Below, piece by piece: positions 1 to 5,577 of a DNA stretch of 10,509 nucleotides; positions within the stretch are counted from its first letter, which is position 1, and each line of letters opens with the position of its first letter. The DNA lies in assembly GCA_964600845.1 (NCBI GenBank), contig CAZRJW010000031.1:1-10509 (forward strand), given 5' to 3'. Under the pieces are notes generated by a model. It did no database searches. It saw only the letters and a program-made list of their open reading frames with translations, and was not told the DNA's origin. A program made the translations under genes and the position numbers. Origin of the DNA: JAGOTP01 sp964600845. Lineage in GTDB: Bacteria; Patescibacteriota; Patescibacteriia; 2-12-FULL-60-25.

Positions 1-1409
1 TTGGCGATAAGCTCCTCGGTTTCATTGATCGTTTTTTTGAGGTCAGCTTTTTCTTTTTCCACCCGCTCCATATCACCTTTGAAGTGTTCGGTTAGGGTGG
101 CGTCGTTTTTGAGCAAGATGTCTTTGACTCGTTGCATCGTCTTATTGTTTTCGGTTTCCGCTCTGTGGAGACTTTTGAGACGGCTTTCCAGCTCCTCACG
201 ATGTTGTGCGCTTTCTAATTGAACGGTGCGGCAAAACCGCTCGTAGTTTGAGTGGGTGGCAAAGAGGTGTGTTTCAAGGAAATCGAGGACATAGCGCATG
301 ACGACACGGGCGCGAAGGCTTCGCTGTGGCCGTTCACACGTCTCCGTGTCGCAACGATAATAGTAAATGCCTGTTGTGCCTTTGGTTTTGTTTATCTTGG
401 TCGTGATGCCCGAGGCCATGAGACGCTTGCAATAGGCGCAGGTAACCATGCCACGCAGGAAGTCGGCCTTTGCACCCTTTCGCTTTTTTGTTGGCCTCAC
501 CATTTTGAACGCTGCTCCGATGTCAGAAAACTCGTTGATTTTGAGGAACAGGTCGACCGAAATAGCGGGTTCAAAGTCGCAAACCTCGGTCATGTCTACG
601 ATTGTGTCACCAAACATGTGCACACCCGCATAGATCGGATTTTGCAGGAGAACCGAGACTTTATTGATCGTCATGGTAAAGGGCTGCCGTGGCTTTTTTG
701 GCGTAGGAGCGCGGGTATAATGGTTCTTGTTCAAAAAGTCTGCGATCTCCTCTTGTGTCTTTCCGTCTGCACGGAGCTCAAAAGCCTTTTTTATCAAAAC
801 CCAATACTCTCCATCGGGACGGAGATAGTCGTTTGTGTCTTTGTAGTAACCGTGGGGAGCGATATAGATGGATTTGCCCTCCTCCAATGCTCTACGTTGC
901 CCACGTTGCACGACTTCGCTCAAATGGTCGCTGTACTGCTTGGAGAGGACGAAGCTGATACCAAGGAGCATTTTACCCATCGGGGTATCCTCGAAGCTGA
1001 ATGTAGCAAAGGACAAGTTCTTGATGATCTTTTTATCGAGGAGGTCGATGATCTTTCCAGCGTCCGCCATGTTGCGAGCGAGACGATCAGGATGCCATGT
1101 CAAGATCGCATCGTACTTGCCGAGTTTGATCGCCTCGATCATCTTTTTGAACTCGTCACGGATGTCAGGCTCTTTTGCGCTTTCCTGTTCCTCCACCACG
1201 GTTATATGGCTTTCAGGGATACCCATACGTTTGGCCGCATCGAAACAATCGAGCTTTTGGTCAGAAAGTGAGCGTTCTTGCCTCTCATCCGAGGTCGTCG
1301 ACTTGCGTACGTACATCACGAAACGGAGTTTGGTGATGTCTATCACTTTGGCCTCGGCTGGCTTATGGAAAGCGACGAGGGCGTCATACAAGTCTTTTGA
1401 GGTGCGCAT
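1..1409 (-). CDS. Large serine recombinase (resolvase/integrase family), C-terminus cut by window edge
   Basis: The minus strand reads open for 469 codons from ATG at 1409 and continues past base 1. The product catalyses site-specific DNA integration or excision through a 5'-phosphoserine link. The N-terminal resolvase domain carries YVRKST (Y33, R35, nucleophile S37), a later ESAKEP, and DRLARN at 108-113 with catalytic-type arginines. GKMLLGISFVLSKQ at 145-158 leads into the long helix. The recombinase domain (about 180-290) includes the typical QNPIYAG. A zinc ribbon follows with C324-x2-C327 and C353-x4-C358, then a charged coiled coil from about 395 to the edge. Such enzymes are usually 450-600 residues, so only the tail is missing. 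About 28 residues precede the usual start of the catalytic domain, so GTG/ATG codons near residues 31-32 are alternative starts. It diverges from the peptidase genes and marks this end as an integrative element. Family assignment is firm; the target site is unknown. Confidence 0.93.
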   Translation of the reverse strand, partial: MRTSKDLYDALVAFHKPAEAKVIDITKLRFVMYVRKSTTSDERQERSLSDQKLDCFDAAKRMGIPESHITVVEEQESAKEPDIRDEFKKMIEAIKLGKYDAILTWHPDRLARNMADAGKIIDLLDKKIIKNLSFATFSFEDTPMGKMLLGISFVLSKQYSDHLSEVVQRGQRRALEEGKSIYIAPHGYYKDTNDYLRPDGEYWVLIKKAFELRADGKTQEEIADFLNKNHYTRAPTPKKPRQPFTMTINKVSVLLQNPIYAGVHMFGDTIVDMTEVCDFEPAISVDLFLKINEFSDIGAAFKMVRPTKKRKGAKADFLRGMVTCAYCKRLMASGITTKINKTKGTTGIYYYRCDTETCERPQRSLRARVVMRYVLDFLETHLFATHSNYERFCRTVQLESAQHREELESRLKSLHRAETENNKTMQRVKDILLKNDATLTEHFKGDMERVEKEKADLKKTINETEELIA

Positions 1410-1418
1410 ACGGGGCTT

Positions 1419-1424
1419 ATTATA
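1419..1424 (-). promoter_or_regulatory. -10 hexamer TATAAT upstream of the recombinase gene
   Basis: The minus strand reads a perfect TATAAT only 9 bases before the recombinase ATG. Transcription would start about 1-3 bases before that ATG, so the mRNA would be leaderless or nearly so. No SD-like sequence precedes the start, which fits. No good TTGACA-like -35 box is visible at 16-18 bases. On the plus strand the same bases read TATTAT and could serve the divergent peptidase gene. Confidence 0.45.
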
Positions 1425-1467
1425 GAGGAAAAGGCTGGTTTTGTGAGCTGGCGGTTTTTACTGTAAC

Positions 1468-2163
1468 GTGGCTGATAAGCTGTCCTACAAAGGCATCATC
1501 CAAAATCTACATATGAAGTCTTTTTCGAAAATAAACGCACCAGAGATCTATGCGGTTCCGATTCAAGAGAACGGGGAGCCTCTTGTAGATCTTTTGATAG
1601 ATTGTCCCGACATTTTCGTCGATCAAACGCGGGAATATGCACAAGACGTTTCAAAGTCCATTTCATGCGTTCGCAGGCAGGTCGCAGAGCGATTGAAACA
1701 GGCAGCAACTCAACTTCCTTCGGGAACTCGTTTCAAGATCGTTGAAGGTCATCGCTCATTAGAAGCTCAACGCCACATCTTTGCCGAGGTAATGGATGAT
1801 GTGAAAAAAGACCATCCGAGCTGGAACGAACAGGAGACTTATGACGAAACATCGACTTTTGTAGCTCCGCCCGATAATACACCCCCACACTCAACAGGAG
1901 GAGCCATTGACCTCACTTTGATAGCTACTGATGGCATAGAACTCGATATGGGGACGAATCTCAATGATGGATACTCGGGTACTTGTTATACGTTTTCTGA
2001 ATCAATCTCGGAGGAGGCGAAAAAGAACCGCCAAATCCTTATCCAAGTCATGCAAGATGCTGGTTTCGTGAACTATCCTGCGGAGTGGTGGCACTGGTCA
2101 TACGGTGATCGCTACTGGGCATACACGATGGGTGCATCCGTTGCTATTTACGGTTCAATATGA
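1468..2163 (+). CDS. VanX/DdpX-like D-alanyl-D-alanine dipeptidase (peptidase M15D)
   Basis: A 231-residue zinc peptidase predicted to split D-Ala-D-Ala or related peptidoglycan dipeptides. The active-site layout matches VanX: R96 in EGHR, zinc ligands H141 and D148 in HSTGGAID, catalytic E206 and ligand H209 in EWWHW. The spacings (R-45-H, H-7-D, D-61-H, E-3-H) equal those of VanX R71/H116/D123/E181/H184. No signal peptide or membrane segment is visible, so it is either cytoplasmic (recycling or resistance) or released by lysis. GTG at 1468 is the outermost start; ATG at 1513 (residue 16) is the alternative, and neither has a good SD. Its stop is followed after 14 bases by the SD of the M23 gene, so the two probably form an operon for wall degradation. 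No vanH, vanA or vanRS-like gene is visible, so glycopeptide resistance is not implied. A related D,D- or L,D-peptidase specificity is possible. Confidence 0.85.
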   Translation: MADKLSYKGIIQNLHMKSFSKINAPEIYAVPIQENGEPLVDLLIDCPDIFVDQTREYAQDVSKSISCVRRQVAERLKQAATQLPSGTRFKIVEGHRSLEAQRHIFAEVMDDVKKDHPSWNEQETYDETSTFVAPPDNTPPHSTGGAIDLTLIATDGIELDMGTNLNDGYSGTCYTFSESISEEAKKNRQILIQVMQDAGFVNYPAEWWHWSYGDRYWAYTMGASVAIYGSI

Positions 2164-2177
2164 TAAGGAAGCCACAC

Positions 2178-2183
2178 AGGAGG
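2178..2183 (+). promoter_or_regulatory. Strong SD AGGAGG that fixes the M23 peptidase start
   Basis: A perfect AGGAGG lies 6 bases before ATG 2190. It is the best ribosome site in the window. It argues that the M23 gene starts at 2190, in a frame that does not reach the catalytic domain without a shift, and not at the ATG at 2105 inside the preceding gene. Confidence 0.7.
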
Positions 2184-2189
2184 TAGGTG

Positions 2190-2728
2190 ATGCAAGGTGT
2201 TTATCGTCGTCCGTTTCCGTTCGTGCAGCGTGGGTTTCCGTTCTTCATGTGTTCGCGCATCGGGGGCGCGACAAGCACGCTGTCGACTTCCTCGTTCCCG
2301 AGGGAACGCCCGTCTGCGCTCCGCGTGATGGTGTCGTGACCGAGGTCAAAGACGGTTCAGATCGTGGAGGGGCTGATCGAGCCTTCGAACACGACGCCAA
2401 CTACATCGTGATCGACCACACGAGCGCGACGTTCAAGGTGATGGGCTACTCGCGGCTCGCATGGAGCGATGAAGAGCTGGGAGGAGGCCACAACCCCGTC
2501 ATCGACGAGGATGAGGGTCAACGCTCGATCATCATCCATCTCGCCAAGGGCAGTGCCCGCGTGAAAGTAGGCGACCACGTACGAGCGGGTCAGATCATCG
2601 CCATGCAAGGATCTACTGGCTGGACGTACGCGCCGCACATCCACTTCGCCGTGTACCAGAACGGCACCAGCGTTCCGATTCACTTCCGTTCATCCGTAGA
2701 AGTGGTCGGGGATCTGCTGATCCAGTAA
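2190..2728 (+). CDS. M23 family metallopeptidase (LytM-like), probable frameshift near 2246
   Basis: A small zinc endopeptidase that would cut peptidoglycan cross-bridges or stem peptides. The catalytic part is read in the frame ending at TAA 2726-2728. It carries HRGRD and KHAVDF (zinc ligand motif), VPEGTPVCAPRDGVV (typical M23 strand), HLAKG and the PHIHF (H-x-H) motif. The SD-supported ATG 2190 reads MQGVYRRPFPFVQRGFPFF in another frame, which hits a stop near 2335. A -1 shift at about 2244-2247 joins ...GFPFF to HVFAHRGRDKHAVDF, which reads like one continuous M23 protein. The 28 codons upstream in the catalytic frame, back to ATG 2105, look random and overlap the VanX-like gene. A lost base (real or sequencing error) is the simplest view. 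If the gene is truly broken, translation could restart at GTG 2249. It follows the dipeptidase directly. No signal peptide is seen. The family is clear; the start and intactness are not. Confidence 0.78.
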
Positions 2729-2735
2729 TCAAATA

Positions 2736-2820
2736 CACAGAAGCCCGCGTCACATGACGCCCCGCCTGCTTCTGTGCAACTCCCCGCAACGCGAACTCGC
2801 TTGTGGGGTTCGTCGTTTTT
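2736..2820 (+). terminator. Double stem-loop after the M23 gene, probable terminator
   Basis: CACAGAAGC (2736-2744) pairs with GCTTCTGTG (2768-2776). Nested in its loop is a second perfect pair, GCGTCA/TGACGC (2747-2752/2755-2760). A third stem, CCCCGCAA with TTGTGGGG (one G-U pair), ends near 2808. A shorter CGAAC/GTTCG stem overlaps it and is followed by TCGTTTTT at 2813-2820. Placement directly after the stop at 2728 and the final T run fit an intrinsic terminator, although the T run is displaced from the first two stems. Confidence 0.55.
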
Positions 2821-2936
2821 ATAAGGCTTATTGTAGCGGATAAAGAAACAAAGCAAGTTGAGGTTTATCAATCACAAGACTGGGATAGAACTCGTGGATC
2901 GGTAAAGAAACGGAAAACAAAAGGTCAACTTTTTTT

Positions 2937-3341
2937 CTACACCTCGCACGTTCCCTGTACCGCGATGTCAAAATCCGCCACGTCTCGCGTGTATTCGAAC
3001 ACAAGCGGTTTTCGTTCCCGTCGTACCTCCTCCAAAACCTTGAAGAGCAGTCCATAGAGCTTGTCAGTCGGTACATCGAAGATGGAGCGGCTTTCGAGTT
3101 CTTTTTCTATGGATTCAAGCCGTCGTGAAAGGATGTGAAGCTCATGTTCTTGGGTCAGGCGGTACTTCTCCCGTAGTGCCTCGTCGTGAATCGCGCGTAG
3201 GTTGCGTATCTGTTCAGCCAATTCTCGGCTCCATAGCATGAGCGTAGGCTTGGAGACGTTGATCTCTTCGCTGATACTCGAAAAGCTCTTGCCTTGGCTA
3301 CGCAATTCAACGAACCGATCCTTGCAGGCAGCATCTTTCAT
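2937..3341 (-). CDS. Helix-turn-helix protein with coiled-coil C-terminus
   Basis: A 134-residue protein. Residues about 9-40 form a helix-turn-helix of the kind seen in transposase, terminase-small-subunit and resolvase-type DNA-binding domains: FVELRSQGKSF, then SISEEINVSKPTLMLWSREL with the recognition helix after the V-S-K turn. Residues about 45-110 are strongly charged and probably a long helix or coiled coil (REKYRLTQEHELHILSRRL, then EKELESR). The C-terminus (residues 110-134) is not recognised. It could be a small regulator of the mobile segment or a terminase-small-subunit-like phage protein; the sequence does not decide. ATG 3341 has only a weak, distant SD-like GGTGAG. It lies 48 bases downstream of the 54-codon gene on the same strand and is probably in its operon. 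No clear terminator follows. Confidence 0.7.
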   Translation of the reverse strand: MKDAACKDRFVELRSQGKSFSSISEEINVSKPTLMLWSRELAEQIRNLRAIHDEALREKYRLTQEHELHILSRRLESIEKELESRSIFDVPTDKLYGLLFKVLEEVRRERKPLVFEYTRDVADFDIAVQGTCEV

Positions 3342-3389
3342 AGGGGTACACGCTCACCGTTCAAGACCTTCTCTCATGGAGAGGGTTGT

Positions 3390-3554
3390 TTAGTTGCGCG
3401 GGTTTTTCTCGCCAAGTTCGATCCGTTCACCGCTTGGAAGACGGACGATCATGGGATCGCTCCCACCCGAAGAAGACGGGGGCGTTGAGGGCGGAGGCGT
3501 TGGCTTGCTCTGCAATGCGCCTGCGAGGTCGCTTTGATTGTCTTTGGTTGGCAT
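3390..3554 (-). CDS. Small Pro/Ser-rich protein of 54 residues, unknown function
   Basis: ATG at 3554 opens a 54-codon frame ending at TAA 3390-3392. The product begins MPTKDNQSDLAGALQSKP. A Pro/Thr/Ser linker of about 18 residues follows, then a compact end MIVRLPSGERIELGEKNPRN. The minus strand has AAGGG 7 bases before the ATG, a usable SD. The sequence is hydrophilic with no membrane segment. The low-complexity linker between two ordered-looking pieces, the good SD and the position 48 bases ahead of the helix-turn-helix gene favour a real gene. No family is recognised. The C-terminal part resembles a short beta-hairpin (I-V-R-L-P-S-G-E-R-I-E-L). That suggests a small structural or adaptor role, but this is inference. 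Confidence 0.6.
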   Translation of the reverse strand: MPTKDNQSDLAGALQSKPTPPPSTPPSSSGGSDPMIVRLPSGERIELGEKNPRN

Positions 3555-3566
3555 AGGTCTGCCCTT

Positions 3567-3595
3567 ATTCTACGCGCTCACAATAAAACTGCAAA
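3567..3595 (-). promoter_or_regulatory. Possible promoter TTTGCA-17-TAGAAT for the small-gene operon
   Basis: The minus strand has TTTGCA (3595-3590), a 17-base spacer and TAGAAT (3572-3567), matching the sigma-70 consensus at 4/6 and 5/6. Transcription would start near 3560, six bases before ATG 3554. That would leave the AAGGG ribosome site outside the RNA. The promoter and the SD are therefore competing explanations, and read-through from the truncated upstream gene is equally possible. Confidence 0.25.
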
Positions 3596-3703
3596 GGCAG
3601 GTGCGACGGACTTCCATGTGGTCAAGGCTTGGAGCTTTTCGTTTGTTTTGAGATAGGTGTCGATGAGGGTGATGATGTCGTAGGTGAGTTCAAGAGAGGT
3701 CTT
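3578..3703 (-). pseudogene. C-terminal remnant of an unidentified minus-strand gene, cut at ~3703
   Basis: Reading the minus strand from about 3703 to TGA 3580-3578 gives a protein-like tail: KTSLELTYDIITLIDTYL followed by KTNEKLQALTTWKSVAPAFAVLL. It is rich in Leu, Ile and Thr with sensible codon use and ends just 23 bases before the 54-codon gene's ATG. Upstream of about 3703 the frame becomes SGRPRRSS-like arginine/serine nonsense inside the G+C-rich block and meets a stop at 3757-3755. There is no start codon that would make a complete gene. The upstream part of the gene is therefore missing, replaced by the G+C-rich segment. The family is not recognised. Confidence 0.55.
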
Positions 3704-4251
3704 TGAACCCCGAGGTCGTCGTGAAGACGCCCCCGAAGCCCGCCGGGCCGAAGCTTACGGCTGACGAGCAGCTCGTCATCACGGCGCTGCGTGGGAAGAG
3801 TCCCAGGAAGGACGGGACGATCGAAGGGCCGCGCAGCTTCGTCCAGCAGAACGTGCTGCGGGGCGTCATGACCAGGGTCGAGCGCGTCCTCATCGCCCTC
3901 ATCCAGAAGGGGCTCCTGACCGCCGAGTTCAAGGCGGACGAGACGCCGAACTGGAACACGGTCAGGGTCGTCAAGGTCGTACCCACGCCCAAGGCCGCCA
4001 CCAAGCCCGCACCGGCGAAGGCGGCGCCCGTCGTCGCCGCACCGGCGCCGGTGGTCGCAGAGCCTGAGCTCAGCCTGGAGGAGCGGGTCTCGCAGATGAT
4101 CCTCTCGGCCTTGAGCCAGAACCCGCTGATGGTCGAGCTCGGCGCTCGCCACCGGGCGGAGCTCGAGGCGATCACCACTCGCCACGGGCGGGAGCTCCAG
4201 GAGCTCGTGTTCGCCATCGTCTCGAAGGCGATCAAGCAGCAGATGGGCTGA
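3703..4251 (+). CDS. Unknown protein with Ala/Pro/Lys linker, in a G+C-rich island
   Basis: A 182-residue frame with strongly G/C-ending codons (AAG, GTC, GCC, CTC, GAG), unlike its neighbours. Residues about 18-90 look like a compact helical domain ending in a beta pair (LTADEQLVITALRGKS, then RVERVLIALIQKGLL, then NWNTVRVVKVV). This is winged-helix-like in arrangement, but no family motif is recognised. Residues about 91-120 are an Ala/Pro/Lys/Val linker. Residues 121-182 are predicted helical and charged (LSLEERVSQMILSAL, then a His/Arg/Glu-rich helix). The start is doubtful: TTG 3703 follows GAGAGG by only 3 bases and sits at the composition junction, so the true N-terminus may have been lost; GTG 3721 is an alternative. 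It is the only gene on this block. Two long minus-strand frames here are composition shadows. It may be a nucleic-acid-binding or structural protein. Confidence 0.6.
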   Translation: MNPEVVVKTPPKPAGPKLTADEQLVITALRGKSPRKDGTIEGPRSFVQQNVLRGVMTRVERVLIALIQKGLLTAEFKADETPNWNTVRVVKVVPTPKAATKPAPAKAAPVVAAPAPVVAEPELSLEERVSQMILSALSQNPLMVELGARHRAELEAITTRHGRELQELVFAIVSKAIKQQMG

Positions 4252-4295
4252 GCGCGAGCTCGGCCACTACAACCAACCAGTAGGAGGAAACTACA

Positions 4296-4329
4296 ACGGC
4301 GCCCCGGGAATCACTTCCCAGGGCGCCGT
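4296..4329. terminator. Long perfect hairpin between the orphan gene and cfa
   Basis: ACGGCGCCC (4296-4304) pairs with GGGCGCCGT (4321-4329), and an inner GGGAA/TTCCC stem (4306-4310/4315-4319) continues it around a TCAC loop with one C-A mismatch. It lies between the converging ends of the orphan gene (stop 4251) and cfa (stop 4347), so a bidirectional terminator is likely. Neither side has a proper T run (ATAAAAATA on plus, TGTAGTTT on minus). AGGAGG at about 4282-4287 sits before it without a following start codon. Confidence 0.5.
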
Positions 4330-4346
4330 ATAAAAATATCTGAATG

Positions 4347-5471
4347 TTAGCTGAGACGTTTATAGCCGCCGCGAACCCCATTTTTGCTCAACACAATTTG
4401 CCACAACTGGTTGTACCGTGTGCGGAAGCTGCCAGCGAACATCAAGAGATAGAAACTCCACATCCGGTGAAAGCGCTCATCATATGTTTTGGATAGCTCC
4501 GGCCAGGCGGCCTCCACATTTTTATACCAAGCCATAAGCGTTGTAGCGTAGTCCGCGCCAAAGTTATGCCAATCTTCCATCACGAATAACCCTTCGATCG
4601 CTTTTCCAATTTGGGCTACAGACGGCAGCATCGAGTTAGGGAAGATATATTTTTCAACCCACGCATCTCCCATTTTCACGGAGCGCAGACCGCCAATGGT
4701 GTGCAGAAGGAAGAGACCGCCATCGTTCAAGCAACGATGAGCGACTTCGAAGTAGTCACGATAGTTTTTGTCGCCAACGTGCTCGAACATTCCGAGTGAA
4801 ATAATATGATCGAATTTCTCATTCACATCACGATAATCCTGAAGGCGGATTTCTACGTCCAACCCTTTGCAACGCTCTTTCGCTAATTCAACTTGTTCTT
4901 TGGAAATCGTGATACCCACGACGTTGGCGCCGTATTTTTCTGCGGCGAACTTCGCAAAACTGCCCCAACCACATCCGATATCGAGCAGTCGGTCGCCGGA
5001 CTTCAAGCCGATCTTTTTGCAGACGAGATCAAGTTTTGCTTCTTGCGCCTCGTCGAGTGTGTTCGCGTCTTTCCAGTAGCCGCAGGTATAGACCATGCGC
5101 TTGTCGAGCATGGCGGCGTAGAGATCGTTCCCTAAATCGTAATGCTGCTCACCGACTTCGCGGGCGCGAAGTTTATTTTGGCGATTCATCACCTGAGAAG
5201 CGACTGCGTTGAAGAGCAGCTTGGGTGAGGGGCGGAGTTTGTCTTTGATGCGATGCTGCAAGATCCGATCTATGAATTCATCGATGGCATCACATTCCCA
5301 CCAGCCGTCCATATAGCTCTCACCGAGACCCAGGTTGCCTTCCGCGAGGACCCGGCTATAGAAACGGGGATCGAGGACACGGACATCCCATGGGCGATTT
5401 CCGTTGAGCTGAATGTCACTGCCTTCAAGGAGTTTTTCTACCTGAGCCTGAAACCGATCCGCCATGGACAT
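4347..5471 (-). CDS. cfa: Cyclopropane-fatty-acyl-phospholipid synthase
   Basis: The enzyme transfers a methylene from S-adenosylmethionine to the cis double bond of membrane phospholipid acyl chains, hardening the membrane against stress. From ATG 5471 it has 374 residues, close to the E. coli enzyme (382). Residues 1-100 form the N-terminal domain with the conserved GLGESYMDGWWECD. The methyltransferase fold follows with the SAM loop LDIGCGWGSF (163-172), YTCGYW (Cys 130, bicarbonate/active-site region), GMFEHVG (Glu 230), LHTIG (His 257) and EDWHNFGADYATTLMAW (Tyr 308). All signature residues are present. Upstream in-frame TTG 5486 and downstream ATG 5465 are alternative starts. The minus strand has no SD, and a candidate promoter would begin transcription near 5481, which favours ATG 5471. 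The gene is divergent from gpmI. Function is secure. Confidence 0.97.
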   Translation of the reverse strand: MSMADRFQAQVEKLLEGSDIQLNGNRPWDVRVLDPRFYSRVLAEGNLGLGESYMDGWWECDAIDEFIDRILQHRIKDKLRPSPKLLFNAVASQVMNRQNKLRAREVGEQHYDLGNDLYAAMLDKRMVYTCGYWKDANTLDEAQEAKLDLVCKKIGLKSGDRLLDIGCGWGSFAKFAAEKYGANVVGITISKEQVELAKERCKGLDVEIRLQDYRDVNEKFDHIISLGMFEHVGDKNYRDYFEVAHRCLNDGGLFLLHTIGGLRSVKMGDAWVEKYIFPNSMLPSVAQIGKAIEGLFVMEDWHNFGADYATTLMAWYKNVEAAWPELSKTYDERFHRMWSFYLLMFAGSFRTRYNQLWQIVLSKNGVRGGYKRLS

Positions 5472-5487
5472 AGCAAAAAGTCGCAAT

Positions 5488-5517
5488 AAAATAAGATTAT
5501 CTTCCGAATTCTGTCAT
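5488..5517 (-). promoter_or_regulatory. Candidate promoter for cfa (ATGACA-18-TATTTT)
   Basis: On the minus strand ATGACA (5517-5512, 5/6 match to TTGACA) is followed after 18 bases by TATTTT (5493-5488, 4/6 match). Transcription would begin about 10 bases before ATG 5471, giving a short leader without SD. A GATAAT between the two boxes could serve as the -10 with a poorer -35. Confidence 0.35.
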
Positions 5518-5531
5518 GAAATCTCGCTTTT

Positions 5532-5560
5532 TTGCAAAGTTTAGGCAAAAGCTTGATGAT
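5532..5560 (+). promoter_or_regulatory. Candidate promoter for the gpmI operon (TTGCAA-17-GATGAT)
   Basis: TTGCAA (5532-5537) and GATGAT (5555-5560) are exactly 17 bases apart and each matches the sigma-70 consensus at 4/6. Transcription would begin near 5567, about 10 bases before ATG 5578, so the leader would be short and without an SD. It shares the 90-106-base divergent region with the cfa promoter. Confidence 0.35.
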
Positions 5561-5577
5561 AGACGAGCCTATTTTCT

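Noticed and set aside
252..1271. A 339-codon plus-strand frame
   Set aside because: It is antisense to the serine recombinase, whose motifs are unmistakable; the plus-strand product has no family features and an unlikely Cys/His/Phe-rich composition.
1468..2163. Glycopeptide (vancomycin) resistance locus
   Set aside because: Only the VanX-like gene is present; no vanH/vanA-type ligase or two-component regulator is in the window, and such dipeptidases also serve in peptidoglycan recycling or lysis.
2105..2189. ATG 2105 as the start of the M23 peptidase
   Set aside because: It would overlap the dipeptidase gene by 59 bases and add a random-looking N-terminus; the strong SD supports ATG 2190 instead.
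2900..2940. AAAAGGTCAACTTTTTTT as a terminator
   Set aside because: The stem is only A/T-rich with about five pairs, too weak to call on either strand.
2803..3057. An 84-codon plus-strand frame starting MGFVVFIRLIVADKE
   Set aside because: Part of it (2824-2936) looks mildly protein-like, but it has no SD, begins in the stem-loop region and runs antisense into the helix-turn-helix gene.
3622..4235. Two minus-strand frames of 187 and 181 codons over the orphan gene
   Set aside because: They have Arg/Leu- and Ser/Thr-rich shadow composition, while the plus frame has G/C at third positions and balanced Lys/Glu/Val content.
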